This document shows, piece by piece, positions 30,801-39,516 of a stretch of 64,000 nt of DNA. This DNA is from Ustilago trichophora. Lineage: Eukaryota > Basidiomycota > Ustilaginomycetes > Ustilaginales > Ustilaginaceae. The first letter of the stretch is position 1, and every line of letters begins with the position of its first letter. Under the pieces are notes generated by a model. It was not told the DNA's origin. It saw only the letters and a list, made by a program, of their open reading frames with translations, and ran no database searches. Position numbers and translations under genes: made by a program. The stretch is taken from NCBI GenBank assembly GCA_900323505.1, contig OOIN01000003.1, forward strand, positions 1,116,001 to 1,180,000. The letters are read 5' to 3'.

Positions 30801-32927
30801 TACCCGCTTGCCATCAGCAGGGTCAAACGCGAAATTTCGATCAACCCACGCTTCAAAGCCTTTGTCGAAGCATGCCGGCGCCATCCAGCAGCGCACAAAC
30901 ATCCTCTTGAGAACTTCCTCTTCCGTCCACCAGCTCGTTTGCAGAGGTATCACCTTCACTTGGAATCGATCCTGAAAAAGACCGAAGAAGGCAATCACGA
31001 CCGAGACAGTCTCCAGAACGCCATCGACATCATCAATGACCAGTGCAAGACAGCTCAGGCCGGTGTCGAGTCCGCAGAGCTCAAGGTCAAGATCCGCGAA
31101 TACGCCTACAATCTCTCGTCCAAGCGAAACAAGCATGCCATCGATATGGATCTCTTGAACCCGGAACGACAGCTGATCCACCAAGGCAGGGTCCTGCGAA
31201 AGCCGGATGCTTTCGACTTTGACTGGACAGAGCTGCTGGCCATTCTGTTTGACAACTACTTTATCGTTACCAAGCAGAAGCGCATCGACCAAGGCCCGGA
31301 TGATGATGGACCCAACGTGGCTTCTTCGTCTTCATCGACAGGAGCCCGCTTTGTGCTGGCCAAACGTCCCATCCCCGTCGAGATGCTCGAAGTCAGCGGT
31401 CTGACCGAGTCTTCGATCTCGCGCTCGATTGGGTTGAGCAACTTCCACATCAGCAGAGAGCGGGAGGCTCGTGACTTCTGGCCCTTTACCATCTCGCATC
31501 TGGGTGGCAAGATCGAACCCATCACACTGTATGCGCCTTCCAAGGCCGCCAGAGACCAGTGGAAAGCCAAGTTAGACGAAGCGATCGGACTCCGCATGGC
31601 GGTCCAGGACAGCACCAAGGTGTTTGACCAGCACGTGCTGAGCGACGACATTTTCGCCATCCCTCCTGCCATGAGCTTGGAGCCGGAGAAGCCCGTGCCT
31701 GGCGTCGACTCGAGCGTCTTCCACGGCCGTGTCACTTGCGCCGTGCCCTTCGTAACAGCAGATGGCAGGCGACTTGTAGCTGTAGGTTGTGCTGATGGTG
31801 TCTGGATCGGGCTGCGGAATGACCCCAAGTCGCTGCGCAAGGTGCTCCATCTCAAGTACGTCACGCAGTGTGCCGTGTTGGAGTCCTTTGGCATCTTTGT
31901 TGTGCTCGCCGACAAGGTCCTCATTTCGTATAGTCTCGAGGCACTGGTGCCAACGACGTCCAGCAGTACTTCTACGCTGCGCCCGCCTCAGAAGCTGAGT
32001 GGTAACCGTGACGTCCTCTTCTTCAATGTGGGTGTGCTCAAGGATCGCACATTGCTCATCTACATGAAGAAGAAGGCCAACGAGAGTGTCTTCCGTGCTC
32101 TGGAACCGGTGCTCAATGCACCTCGCGGCACCGAAGGCAAGTCGGGCTCAGGCTTCTTCGGCAAGTTCGGCAAGGACTCGAAGAACTCGGATTGGTTCCG
32201 CATCTACAAGACCTTCTTCATCCCGTCCGAGGCATACTCGATCCAGTTCCTCAAGTCCAAGCTGTGCATCATCTGCGCCAAAGGCTTCGAGATCATGAAC
32301 CTCGACAGCCTACTCCCCGGCACTATTCCGGACTTTGTCCACGCAAACCGTGAAGACCTTCGTGTGCAGCAGCTGCAAAAGCGAGTGGAGACGGCAAAGC
32401 CTCTCGGGATGTACAAGACGAGCGATGGCGACTTCCTCCTCTGCTATGATGCCTTTGCATGCTACGTTGACCGCCTGGGTGAGCCAACGCGGTTGGAACA
32501 GATCATTGAATGGGAAGGCTTCCCTAAGCAAGTGGCCTTCTCGGGTAACTACGTGCTTGCGTTCGATGCGCGCTTTATCGAGATCCGCGATGCGCTTACT
32601 GGGCGCCTTGTGCAGATCATGCGTGGCGCCGACTTGCACTATGTGTCTGGCAACAGCACCGTCACCTCGTCGTCGTCCGAGAGTGCACAGCTGGCGGCAC
32701 TTGATGCAGAGGCGAATCCGGTCATCTTCACAAGGCGCGAAAGGGTGGCAGGACGCATCCCCTTCGACTTCCAGAGGGTAGTTGAGCTTAGTCCTACGGG
32801 ACCACCCAACTCGCATGCATACGCCCCGCCGTTTCAAAGGTCTGCGACCATCATGTCGAACGGTAGCAGCCTGAACGGTCGACCTTCAGGCAGGCCGTCT
32901 GTGGCCAGTTCTAGCAATTGGATCTGA
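27816..32927 (+). CDS. ROM2: ROM2-type Rho1 guanine nucleotide exchange factor (DEP-RhoGEF-PH-CNH)
   Basis: A 1,703-residue single-exon protein with ATG at 27816. Residues 1-630 are disordered, rich in Ser, Gln, Tyr and Pro. A DEP domain follows at about 638-745, with a QLFFHEVDWGE core. Next come a RhoGEF/DH domain (about 885-1085, beginning AILETIQKEEEFLADLELLD), a PH domain (about 1115-1265) and a citron-homology (CNH) domain (about 1295-1610) with the typical 'RRLVAVGCADGVWIGL' strand. This order is that of yeast Rom1/Rom2 and fission yeast Rgf proteins, which activate Rho1 for cell-wall glucan synthesis and the cell-integrity MAP kinase pathway at the plasma membrane. A poly-A signal-like AATAAA lies 10 bp after the stop. 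The assignment to this class is firm; paralogue choice is not. Confidence 0.94.
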   Translation: MSSQQPRFDQYGHEYGQEYRQPAKGTYSYDTTYTRSGQTSDPYHSDARTQYGPYDPRYPYGHSVSSQLKGPVAAQPPTSTSSTPAYGYAQQRNPSASSYDASAHPTQSSADQFSRMEIRDDAQRSNVPTYEYSHQHSTQQYALPEQRYGQRSDRPSQYSQQVNQSLPSQQYSQASAPSYEMAASAQHSIAQDGRSALHYSPSPSQATDSPRPNGTSKPASLGMSSAQQYSSDRREPMDRPVSSSASGIISLYTDDGGTPLVDQHSNFANFSVDSSVSTASSSFAGARSQVAESVRPQHQPSLRTSRPLPVTPAAKLPEQLPPRSPGGFTASTHATAPARSGPVSPGYRADASEAYTQQGYFNSVSPQPVAWSPPVTPTAMQHSTAPSTSSNSYAAPSWSPSPSSHGTPNTSAYGHRPLPSTATSLDRSFSPPPRDGASASPLSAFRSPSYSKAGARPDVAYGRGYRTASANQSHTVDSSYDPESYDATSTDRNALRQRTRSEASDLSARPSRSHRQPLPPIPGAKSSAQQTESLGYGVPTPASAVAEQYTAPHQDRQRMASQGSLRHQASYTLASQASTRPQTQQRSASYRDHQKRELAQKYSHERFDSLAWEPVNSPRSNATQIPQQNVRKSRIEAPEWSLLSTVALLLRANVPRGIQIKGSIDYPNSFTGKDAVSTLQQLLISEAVGSRHALVASGDPDSIRQVALSLAKSLKSQLFFHEVDWGEKELTDDVDEVYTFLEDSLADIGSATDDPDDWAAALNHNSAFDSSLQLSVGGTGSGNSAGQRRKPAHTTDLDDLPNGVFTPLTQCYSPLCSSGRPSACYSPSCPNSASSPLRLPVTDSDSRGGKLGGVLDGGLSVDQSQKKAWAEIVPPELLKSVPQAEIARQNAILETIQKEEEFLADLELLDSLFVQGLQRPSEEGDPPPLPIGPERDDFIREVFGNHRELAAHIRVLVERLHIRQREENPIVQTIGDLFLSAALDWGEAYTTYLVNYPLAISRVKREISINPRFKAFVEACRRHPAAHKHPLENFLFRPPARLQRYHLHLESILKKTEEGNHDRDSLQNAIDIINDQCKTAQAGVESAELKVKIREYAYNLSSKRNKHAIDMDLLNPERQLIHQGRVLRKPDAFDFDWTELLAILFDNYFIVTKQKRIDQGPDDDGPNVASSSSSTGARFVLAKRPIPVEMLEVSGLTESSISRSIGLSNFHISREREARDFWPFTISHLGGKIEPITLYAPSKAARDQWKAKLDEAIGLRMAVQDSTKVFDQHVLSDDIFAIPPAMSLEPEKPVPGVDSSVFHGRVTCAVPFVTADGRRLVAVGCADGVWIGLRNDPKSLRKVLHLKYVTQCAVLESFGIFVVLADKVLISYSLEALVPTTSSSTSTLRPPQKLSGNRDVLFFNVGVLKDRTLLIYMKKKANESVFRALEPVLNAPRGTEGKSGSGFFGKFGKDSKNSDWFRIYKTFFIPSEAYSIQFLKSKLCIICAKGFEIMNLDSLLPGTIPDFVHANREDLRVQQLQKRVETAKPLGMYKTSDGDFLLCYDAFACYVDRLGEPTRLEQIIEWEGFPKQVAFSGNYVLAFDARFIEIRDALTGRLVQIMRGADLHYVSGNSTVTSSSSESAQLAALDAEANPVIFTRRERVAGRIPFDFQRVVELSPTGPPNSHAYAPPFQRSATIMSNGSSLNGRPSGRPSVASSSNWI

Positions 32928-33509
32928 GCAAGCAAGAATAAAGCTTTCCATAATGGCAATAGACTATGCAATCGTATCTCTCTTTTGAATGTCTACATAC
33001 GCATTGTCAGTGTCGTGCATCCTGTCCTTGAACACTGACATATGCTAGTGATCTCAGTTTTCAAAGGAGCTCGTGTGTGGTGTCGTTGGTCGAAAATTCA
33101 TGTTGCGTCTGAGCGCGCTGCAGCCTCCACCCAAAAAGAGCAACACACGCACCACCAAGCAGACCCTGAAATGCTCCACGCTGCATCTTCGCCTTGTGAC
33201 CCTCAGCCACCATCATCGCCATCAACACAGAAGTACGCCTCGTAACGTCGCATCCTCCGCTCAATTGCTGTCATCCGTCCGATCACAGCTGATTCACATC
33301 ATTCGAGCTGCCCATCCGCACTTCTCACAGCTTGCAGCTTCAGGCATTCGAATTAATTGCACAATGCACTGCCTCGACCCATGATCCAAGTCTGCCACTG
33401 AGCTGCATCGATCTTCGTAGCTAATTGCGGTTTCTCGCCAAACCATTCGGCTGCTACAAATTTCTTCGCCCTCTACTTTCAAAGATCTGGTGGATCGGAA
33501 GCAGGCAAG
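32928..33509. other. Tandem spacer ROM2-like to VPS15
   Basis: 582 bp. AATAAA at 32937-32942 is a likely cleavage signal for the ROM2-like transcript. The rest is a VPS15 leader without a supportable gene. Confidence 0.55.
32937..32942 (+). terminator. Polyadenylation signal-like AATAAA
   Basis: It sits 10 bp after the ROM2-like stop codon. The hexamer matches the canonical signal; use is inferred. It is rather close to the stop for a main signal. Confidence 0.35.
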
Positions 33510-36500
33510 ATGGGAAACACGCACTCCAACTCCAACGCCAGGATGGCCGGCATCGGCAACCTTGTTGCAGAGGTAGGCAACGACATTCAGTACGACAAAG
33601 GTATTGGCAACTCTCGCTTTCTTCGAGCTGTGCGTGCCAGGCACAGATTTGGACCCATCGTGGTCAAGACGTTCGTCAAGCCGGATCCCTCGATGAGCTT
33701 GAAAAGCTTAGTCAAACACATCCGCATCGAACGCGAATCCTTGGCAGACGTCCCCAACGTCCTGACCTATCAGAAGGTAGTCGAGACGGAGCGTGCCGGC
33801 TACCTTATCCGACAATGGCTTCATAGCAACCTCTACGACAGGATCAGCACTCGACCTTTCCTCAGCGCGGTGGAGAAGAGATGGATCACCTTTCAGCTCC
33901 TTCACGCTATGCGGGATGCTCACGAGCGCGGAATTGCTCACGGCGACCTCAAATGCGAAAACATTCTTGTCACCACCTCCTTGATGATCTACGTCACCGA
34001 CTTTGCTTCATCCTTCAAGCCTACCTACCTTCCCCTCGACGATCCGTCCGACTTTTCGTTCTTCTTTGACACTTCAGGCCGCAGAACGTGTTATCTTGCC
34101 CCCGAGCGCTTCTATGAGGCAGGCTCCAAGTACGCCTCAGGAGCGACAGGAACAGGTGCAGGGCATCAAGACTCCTTTGTTCGCCTCGGTGGCGTACAAG
34201 CCGACTTGCTCGGCCTGGGCAGACAGAGCGGAAAGGTCACGCAGGCAATGGACGTCTTTTCCCTCGGATGCGTCATCGCCGAGCTGTGGCGAGAAGGTGC
34301 GCCAACCTTCACCTTGAGCCAGCTCTTCAAGTACCGCGAGGGGATGTTTGACGTTGATGCAATGCTGGCCGGAATCCCAGATCAAGCAGTACGGGAGCTG
34401 GTTAGGGACATGATTTCGCTGGATCCCGCGGACCGCAAGACCTTCGAGCAGTATTTGACAGACAGTCGCGGCACAGTGTTTCTCTCTACCATTCCAGACT
34501 TTTTCCACGAGTATCTTGTGGAACTCCAACGCACCTCGCCGGTTGCACTGAACCAGGCAAATGGCACAGGCGGTGTCTCATCGGTCGAGAGCGCAGCTAG
34601 TGGCTCCAATGCATCCGTTACTGCTGTTTCAATGCGGTCGGAAGCGACAAGCCGCCAAGCCCAGCGAGCCGAGAGCGACGAACGTATCGAGAAGCTGTAT
34701 GAAGAGTGGTCTACCATTGTGCAATTTTTCGACGATCCGAGCGACCGCTCAAATACTTCCACGCCAACTGCTGGTCCAAGCGGAATTTCAGCGCGCCTGA
34801 ATGGTGTTCTCGGGCGCTTTGCGTTCCAGTCGAGCTTTCAGCAACCTCATGACGGGGAGACTGTGGATAACGAGCATTCGGCGGCAGACGAGCTGGACGA
34901 CGTCTTTCCTGTTCATCTCTGCATTCCCGGGCTTCCACCGCAGAAAGCGTTGCTCGAGGGCGGTGGTGCACAATCAGACGGAGCAGCTCAGCTGGTGCTT
35001 TCAGTCATCCTCGCTAACCTGCGAAACTGCATTCGACCTTCCTCGAAATGCCACGCCCTCGAGCTTCTCATCCACCTCTCGACTCGTTGGCTCACCGACG
35101 AGACCAAATTGGATCGCGTCTTGCCTTTCGTCATGTCTCTTTTTGATGATCCATCGTCGCAAGTAAGAATGGCAGCGATTCGCAGCTGTGTACAGACGTT
35201 GATGCTAGTCAAGATTGTGACGCCCTCAAACGCGTCCATTTTCCCCGAGTACATCATGCCCAACATCAAGCAGCTCGGTCTAGATCCATCGACGCCTGTC
35301 AGATGCACATTTGCAGCCTCTATTGTGACCTTTGCCGAAACAGCAGAACGCTTTTTGCAGATGTCGCAGGCAATGAGAGCAGAAGGCCTCTTTGCGGTCG
35401 AGCGAGATCTCAATGGTGGCTTCGTCGAAGATCAGCCCAACGAGTCGAACTACGACGAGCAGCTGCGGGCCTTCCAGGCTCTCCTGCAGGAGATCATCGT
35501 CACACTTCTCACAGATCCATCGGCCTCGGTCAAGCGTGCACTATTGTCTAGCATCGCACCCCTCTGCCGCTTCTTCGGCATGGCAAAGACTAACGACGTC
35601 ATGCTTAGCCACATGATCACCTATCTCAATGACCGCAACTGGCTTCTGAGAGAAGCCTTCTTTGACATCATCGTCGATGTAGCCGAGGTCTCGGGTCATC
35701 GCAGTCTGGAAGAGTACATTTTGCCGCTCATGACCCAAGCACTGTCGGATTCGGAAGAGAATGTCGTCTACCGCGTCATCAACGGCCTTCGCACCATGGC
35801 GGAACGGAATCTGCTGGATCGGTCTCGGTTGCTGTCGTTGCTAGAAACGACTCTCGGGTTTCTGTGTCATCCCAATCTCTGGTTGCGGCAGGCGTCGGCA
35901 GGGCTCATCGCTGCCGCAGCGGCCAAGCTGGAGGACGTCGATGTGTGGGCCGTCCTCTATCCGTCTCTTCGTCCTCTACTACGCACAGACGTGCAGGACT
36001 TGACCGAGATCACCCTCCTCGACATGGCAAAGGCGCCCCTGACTCGATCCGTCTTTACAGCTGCACTGGCTTGGGCATCTCAGGCTTCCAATTCTGCCTT
36101 TTGGAAGAGTTCGCCAGAGGGCAAGGACCAGGCTGGCCTCAACAATGGCCTGGCAACAGAAGGCGTTGGGCTTTTGCTCGGCAGGAGCGGTCGCGAGCTG
36201 ATCGTTCCAACCAGAGGTCGGACAGAAGAAGACGACCGCTTCCGAGACAAGCTGAGAAGCATGGGTATGGAGGATGAGGATGAGGTCAAGCTCGTCGCTC
36301 TGCGTGGCATCATTCGGCGTCTGTCCAAACAAGGTTCCAAGATCACCTCGGGTCAAGCAGACTGGGACGCTGCTGGCGGTGCCAATGCTCCAAATGCAGA
36401 CGGTGGACGTTCTCATCCGAAAGCGGTCATCGAGCCACAGTCCCTCGACGGCATTACTCCGCAAACCATCTTCTTTAGCACCAAGGTCGATCAACGGGCA

Positions 36501-39125
36501 ACTCCAGTCGGCTCGGAAGGCGCGAGCGCATACACTGGCACTTTCCGATCGCAAGACGATGCCTCCTTCTCAGCACAAGTGGCCAAGCGAAGGTTGTTGG
36601 GACATCGCACTTCCAGTGAAAGCTCGTTCTCCAGCCCAATCGCTGATCTCAGACGCCGCATGACTGCCGCCAGCACTGCAGACTCACAGCCTTCTACCTT
36701 CTCCTCGCGCCTGTCCAGCCTTGCTGAGGAGCATGCGCAGAGCAAGCATCGCAGCAGTGCCGTTCCCGCCCCCTCCAGCCCTTTGTCCCACCAGACTCAG
36801 GCGCGACTCGGGGTAGGCAAAGCAACAGCAGCCGTTGCATCGACAACACTCACAGCAACGGGCACGATGACAGAGGCGTCAGCTCGAGCTCGCGCACTGC
36901 ACGCCGCGACAGCGCAAGGATCGCACAAGCCCACGCCGACCGGATCACGCGCATCGACGGTGCGAGGACTCGGCGGTGCTGGCGAAGGAGGAAAGCTCGG
37001 AGCTGTCGGCGTGGAAGGTGGCTCCAGTGCTGGCTTTACAAGTACGTACGATGGCAATGATCCATACATCCGTGCCCATCTCGAGGCGGTCTACTTGGAC
37101 TCGTTCCGCGACCGTCCTGAGCTGGGACCAAAGATCCACGCAGGTGTGGCGAGACGAAAGGGTGGTGCGCCGTGGAATCGAACATCCACGCTTCCACGAG
37201 CCCCGACTTCGAGCACGAGCAAGCGCCGCCCCGAAGGCCGGCTGATTGCATACTTCACCGAGCACACTGCCGCGGTCACGTGTCTTGCTCTTTCTCCTGA
37301 CCACGCATTTTTCGTTTCCGGTTCGCAAGATGGAACGCTCAAAGTATGGGACACGGCACGGTTGGAAAAGAATGTGACTTCAAAGTCAAGAGCGACCTAC
37401 TCGGCGCAGAAAGGATCCATCACGGGCGTCATCGCCATCGAAGACAGCCACTGCGTCGCATCCACCGCTACAGACGGTTCTTTGCACGTCTGGCGAATTG
37501 ATCTGATCCAATCAACTTCGTCGGTGCCGAGGTATGGCAGACCCAAGCTCGTTTCCAACTTCCAGCTCAGCACACCTGACGAGTACGCCACCTGCCTGGT
37601 GCAGAGCAACACCGAGACATCCTCCCACCTGATTCTGGGCACAACGCTCAGCCGGTTGACTATCCTTGACTTGCGAACAATGCAGGTGCTTCAGACGCTT
37701 CGCAATCCGGTCGAGTATGGGTCGATCACGTGCCTCTGTGTGGACAGGAAGAAGACTTGGCTGCTGGTGGGCACCCTAAGCGGCGTGGTGTGCCTGTGGG
37801 ATCTGAGGTTCGGGCTTCGACTGCGAGCTTGGCACGTGGGACCGAGCGAGGCGGGGATGCTGTATCGGGTGACTAGGATCGCCATTCATCCATCAAAGGG
37901 GAGAGGTAGATGGGTGCTGGTTGCGTTTGAAAAGGTTGGCGGTGAAGGAGGGTCAGGGATGAAGGAAGGGGTGGCTGAGCAGCCAGAAGTGATCGTGGAG
38001 ACGTGGGATATCGATCGCAGCATTCGCGTCGAGACTTTTGAGACGCTGCAGGATGCAAGTGCCGGAGTAGCGGCATCCGAAGTGGGTCGAACCACAAAGT
38101 TGAGACCGGTGCTGGGTGAAATTGATGCGGGACAAAACGGGGGGATGGGCAATAGCGGTAGTTCCAGCCGCACCATAGTGATAGGAGCAAAGAGCAGGCA
38201 CGACTCCATGCTCACCGGAGCTGCGGCTGCCATCGAGCGACTACTTCAGCAGCAACAGAAGCAGGCTCAAGTCCAATCAGAGGGCGGCTCGTCCGATGCC
38301 AACCCCACGGATGTTGATCCTTTCACTTCTGCCTCTCAGAACGGTACCGCGCAACGAAACGCGCAACCTTCGTCCTCATCTCGAGCCCAGAGCAGTTCTG
38401 TCAAAGCCCTTTTCGTCAGTCTGGAAGGCTATTCCAGCTCCTCCCTCTCCTCCTCGGCTGCCGTCGCTGCCTCTGCAAAGCCAGCATCCGACCCTGCGCA
38501 AGAGATCACCGGCGGCGATGGCACAGAAACCATCCACGCCGAGACAGGTGGTGGCTGGCTAGACGTGGGCAAGCTAACACGCGCCACAGACCGCCTCACC
38601 ATCTCCTCCGCCACCAATCCCCATCCATCTGCAAACAACAACAACAACAACAACAACAATGGCGGGGGCTCCGGCCCGGGCGGATGGATGATCACTTCAG
38701 GCTCTGACGGAAGGTTGCGATTCTGGGATCTGGGAAAGCCAGAGAAATCGCTTGTGTTTGGGGTCCCACCGAGGGTTGTTCCTGCTTCGGCTTTGTCTGT
38801 AGGTGGGTCGGGAACAGGGGGAGCGTTGCTTTCGATCGAGGCAAAGTCGGAATTCCGCACAATTGCGCCGACCAACGCTACCTCGCCGAATAGGGTTCTT
38901 CACTCAATGTGGTATGCCGACCAACCTTTTAGCGATGCAGAGGAGACAGCAAGGGGCCCAAGTGGAACACGATTGAAGTCTCCGCTGTTGGCGAATCAGA
39001 CTGCGGTCTATGCACACATGTCGAGAGCTCACAAGGACGCAGTGACAGACGTTCTGGTCATCGAGTCTCCGTTCAGGTGCGTCGTTGCTGCTGATCGGAG
39101 CGGATGTATTCGCGTTTGGGAGTAG
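33510..39125 (+). CDS. VPS15: VPS15 / PI3-kinase regulatory subunit 4
   Basis: 1,871 residues, single exon. It is the pseudokinase-like scaffold of the class III PI3-kinase (Vps34) complexes that act in endosomal sorting and autophagy. The start MGN fits N-myristoylation. The kinase region (about 25-330) has HGDLKCEN at about 144, TDFASSFKPTYLP in place of DFG (normal for Vps15), FFFDTSGRRTCYLAPERF and a DVFSLGCVIAELW helix; the Gly-rich loop is poor, as in the family. HEAT repeats span about 500-890. WD40 repeats run from about 1245 to the C terminus, ending in SGCIRVWE. Long Ser-rich insertions, including about nine Asn codons (AAC) in a row near 1709, separate WD blades and make it several hundred residues longer than yeast or human Vps15. 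Confidence 0.96.
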   Translation: MGNTHSNSNARMAGIGNLVAEVGNDIQYDKGIGNSRFLRAVRARHRFGPIVVKTFVKPDPSMSLKSLVKHIRIERESLADVPNVLTYQKVVETERAGYLIRQWLHSNLYDRISTRPFLSAVEKRWITFQLLHAMRDAHERGIAHGDLKCENILVTTSLMIYVTDFASSFKPTYLPLDDPSDFSFFFDTSGRRTCYLAPERFYEAGSKYASGATGTGAGHQDSFVRLGGVQADLLGLGRQSGKVTQAMDVFSLGCVIAELWREGAPTFTLSQLFKYREGMFDVDAMLAGIPDQAVRELVRDMISLDPADRKTFEQYLTDSRGTVFLSTIPDFFHEYLVELQRTSPVALNQANGTGGVSSVESAASGSNASVTAVSMRSEATSRQAQRAESDERIEKLYEEWSTIVQFFDDPSDRSNTSTPTAGPSGISARLNGVLGRFAFQSSFQQPHDGETVDNEHSAADELDDVFPVHLCIPGLPPQKALLEGGGAQSDGAAQLVLSVILANLRNCIRPSSKCHALELLIHLSTRWLTDETKLDRVLPFVMSLFDDPSSQVRMAAIRSCVQTLMLVKIVTPSNASIFPEYIMPNIKQLGLDPSTPVRCTFAASIVTFAETAERFLQMSQAMRAEGLFAVERDLNGGFVEDQPNESNYDEQLRAFQALLQEIIVTLLTDPSASVKRALLSSIAPLCRFFGMAKTNDVMLSHMITYLNDRNWLLREAFFDIIVDVAEVSGHRSLEEYILPLMTQALSDSEENVVYRVINGLRTMAERNLLDRSRLLSLLETTLGFLCHPNLWLRQASAGLIAAAAAKLEDVDVWAVLYPSLRPLLRTDVQDLTEITLLDMAKAPLTRSVFTAALAWASQASNSAFWKSSPEGKDQAGLNNGLATEGVGLLLGRSGRELIVPTRGRTEEDDRFRDKLRSMGMEDEDEVKLVALRGIIRRLSKQGSKITSGQADWDAAGGANAPNADGGRSHPKAVIEPQSLDGITPQTIFFSTKVDQRATPVGSEGASAYTGTFRSQDDASFSAQVAKRRLLGHRTSSESSFSSPIADLRRRMTAASTADSQPSTFSSRLSSLAEEHAQSKHRSSAVPAPSSPLSHQTQARLGVGKATAAVASTTLTATGTMTEASARARALHAATAQGSHKPTPTGSRASTVRGLGGAGEGGKLGAVGVEGGSSAGFTSTYDGNDPYIRAHLEAVYLDSFRDRPELGPKIHAGVARRKGGAPWNRTSTLPRAPTSSTSKRRPEGRLIAYFTEHTAAVTCLALSPDHAFFVSGSQDGTLKVWDTARLEKNVTSKSRATYSAQKGSITGVIAIEDSHCVASTATDGSLHVWRIDLIQSTSSVPRYGRPKLVSNFQLSTPDEYATCLVQSNTETSSHLILGTTLSRLTILDLRTMQVLQTLRNPVEYGSITCLCVDRKKTWLLVGTLSGVVCLWDLRFGLRLRAWHVGPSEAGMLYRVTRIAIHPSKGRGRWVLVAFEKVGGEGGSGMKEGVAEQPEVIVETWDIDRSIRVETFETLQDASAGVAASEVGRTTKLRPVLGEIDAGQNGGMGNSGSSSRTIVIGAKSRHDSMLTGAAAAIERLLQQQQKQAQVQSEGGSSDANPTDVDPFTSASQNGTAQRNAQPSSSSRAQSSSVKALFVSLEGYSSSSLSSSAAVAASAKPASDPAQEITGGDGTETIHAETGGGWLDVGKLTRATDRLTISSATNPHPSANNNNNNNNNGGGSGPGGWMITSGSDGRLRFWDLGKPEKSLVFGVPPRVVPASALSVGGSGTGGALLSIEAKSEFRTIAPTNATSPNRVLHSMWYADQPFSDAEETARGPSGTRLKSPLLANQTAVYAHMSRAHKDAVTDVLVIESPFRCVVAADRSGCIRVWE
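38634..38660 (+). repeat. AAC trinucleotide repeat coding poly-Asn
   Basis: Nine Asn codons (eight AAC, one AAT) inside the WD40 part of VPS15. It lies in a low-complexity insertion between blades, so length changes may be tolerated. Confidence 0.85.
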
Positions 39126-39516
39126 TGCATCACACAAGACGAAGGGATTGAAATGGTTGCGGCAACAGAGATAGCTTTATCTGTGCTCATAGTGGGGCTG
39201 GTGTGAGTTTGTGGAAGTGTGCAAAGTGGTCTGTCTGTGTCTTGTTTTGATCACTGTGACAGCCGGCATGGTCAGTCTTCAGAAAGCGTTTCGTGAGGCT
39301 CGAAAACAAATGCCGCTGAAAAGAGGCACAAAATCCCGCGAGGTTGGAATCGTGGTTGCGTCAGGCTTTTACTACGAGCATCTTCAACGACTTGTTCACG
39401 ATTAACCTCGGATCGGATCACGAACCATCTTTTTACGCAGATTTTGCTCATTGTTCATTGCTTCATATTTGAATTTGATTTCTCGTTCCTTCTTGAGGGC
39501 AGCTTGTTTCGATGCT
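39126..39516. other. Convergent 3' spacer VPS15/PLB
   Basis: 391 bp with no gene seen. A short frame at 39211-39405 (+) has no domain features. Confidence 0.55.

Noticed and set aside
37170..37192. A tRNA T-arm-like hairpin (GTGGAATCGAACATCCAC)
   Set aside because: It lies inside the VPS15 coding frame and no acceptor or anticodon stem accompanies it.
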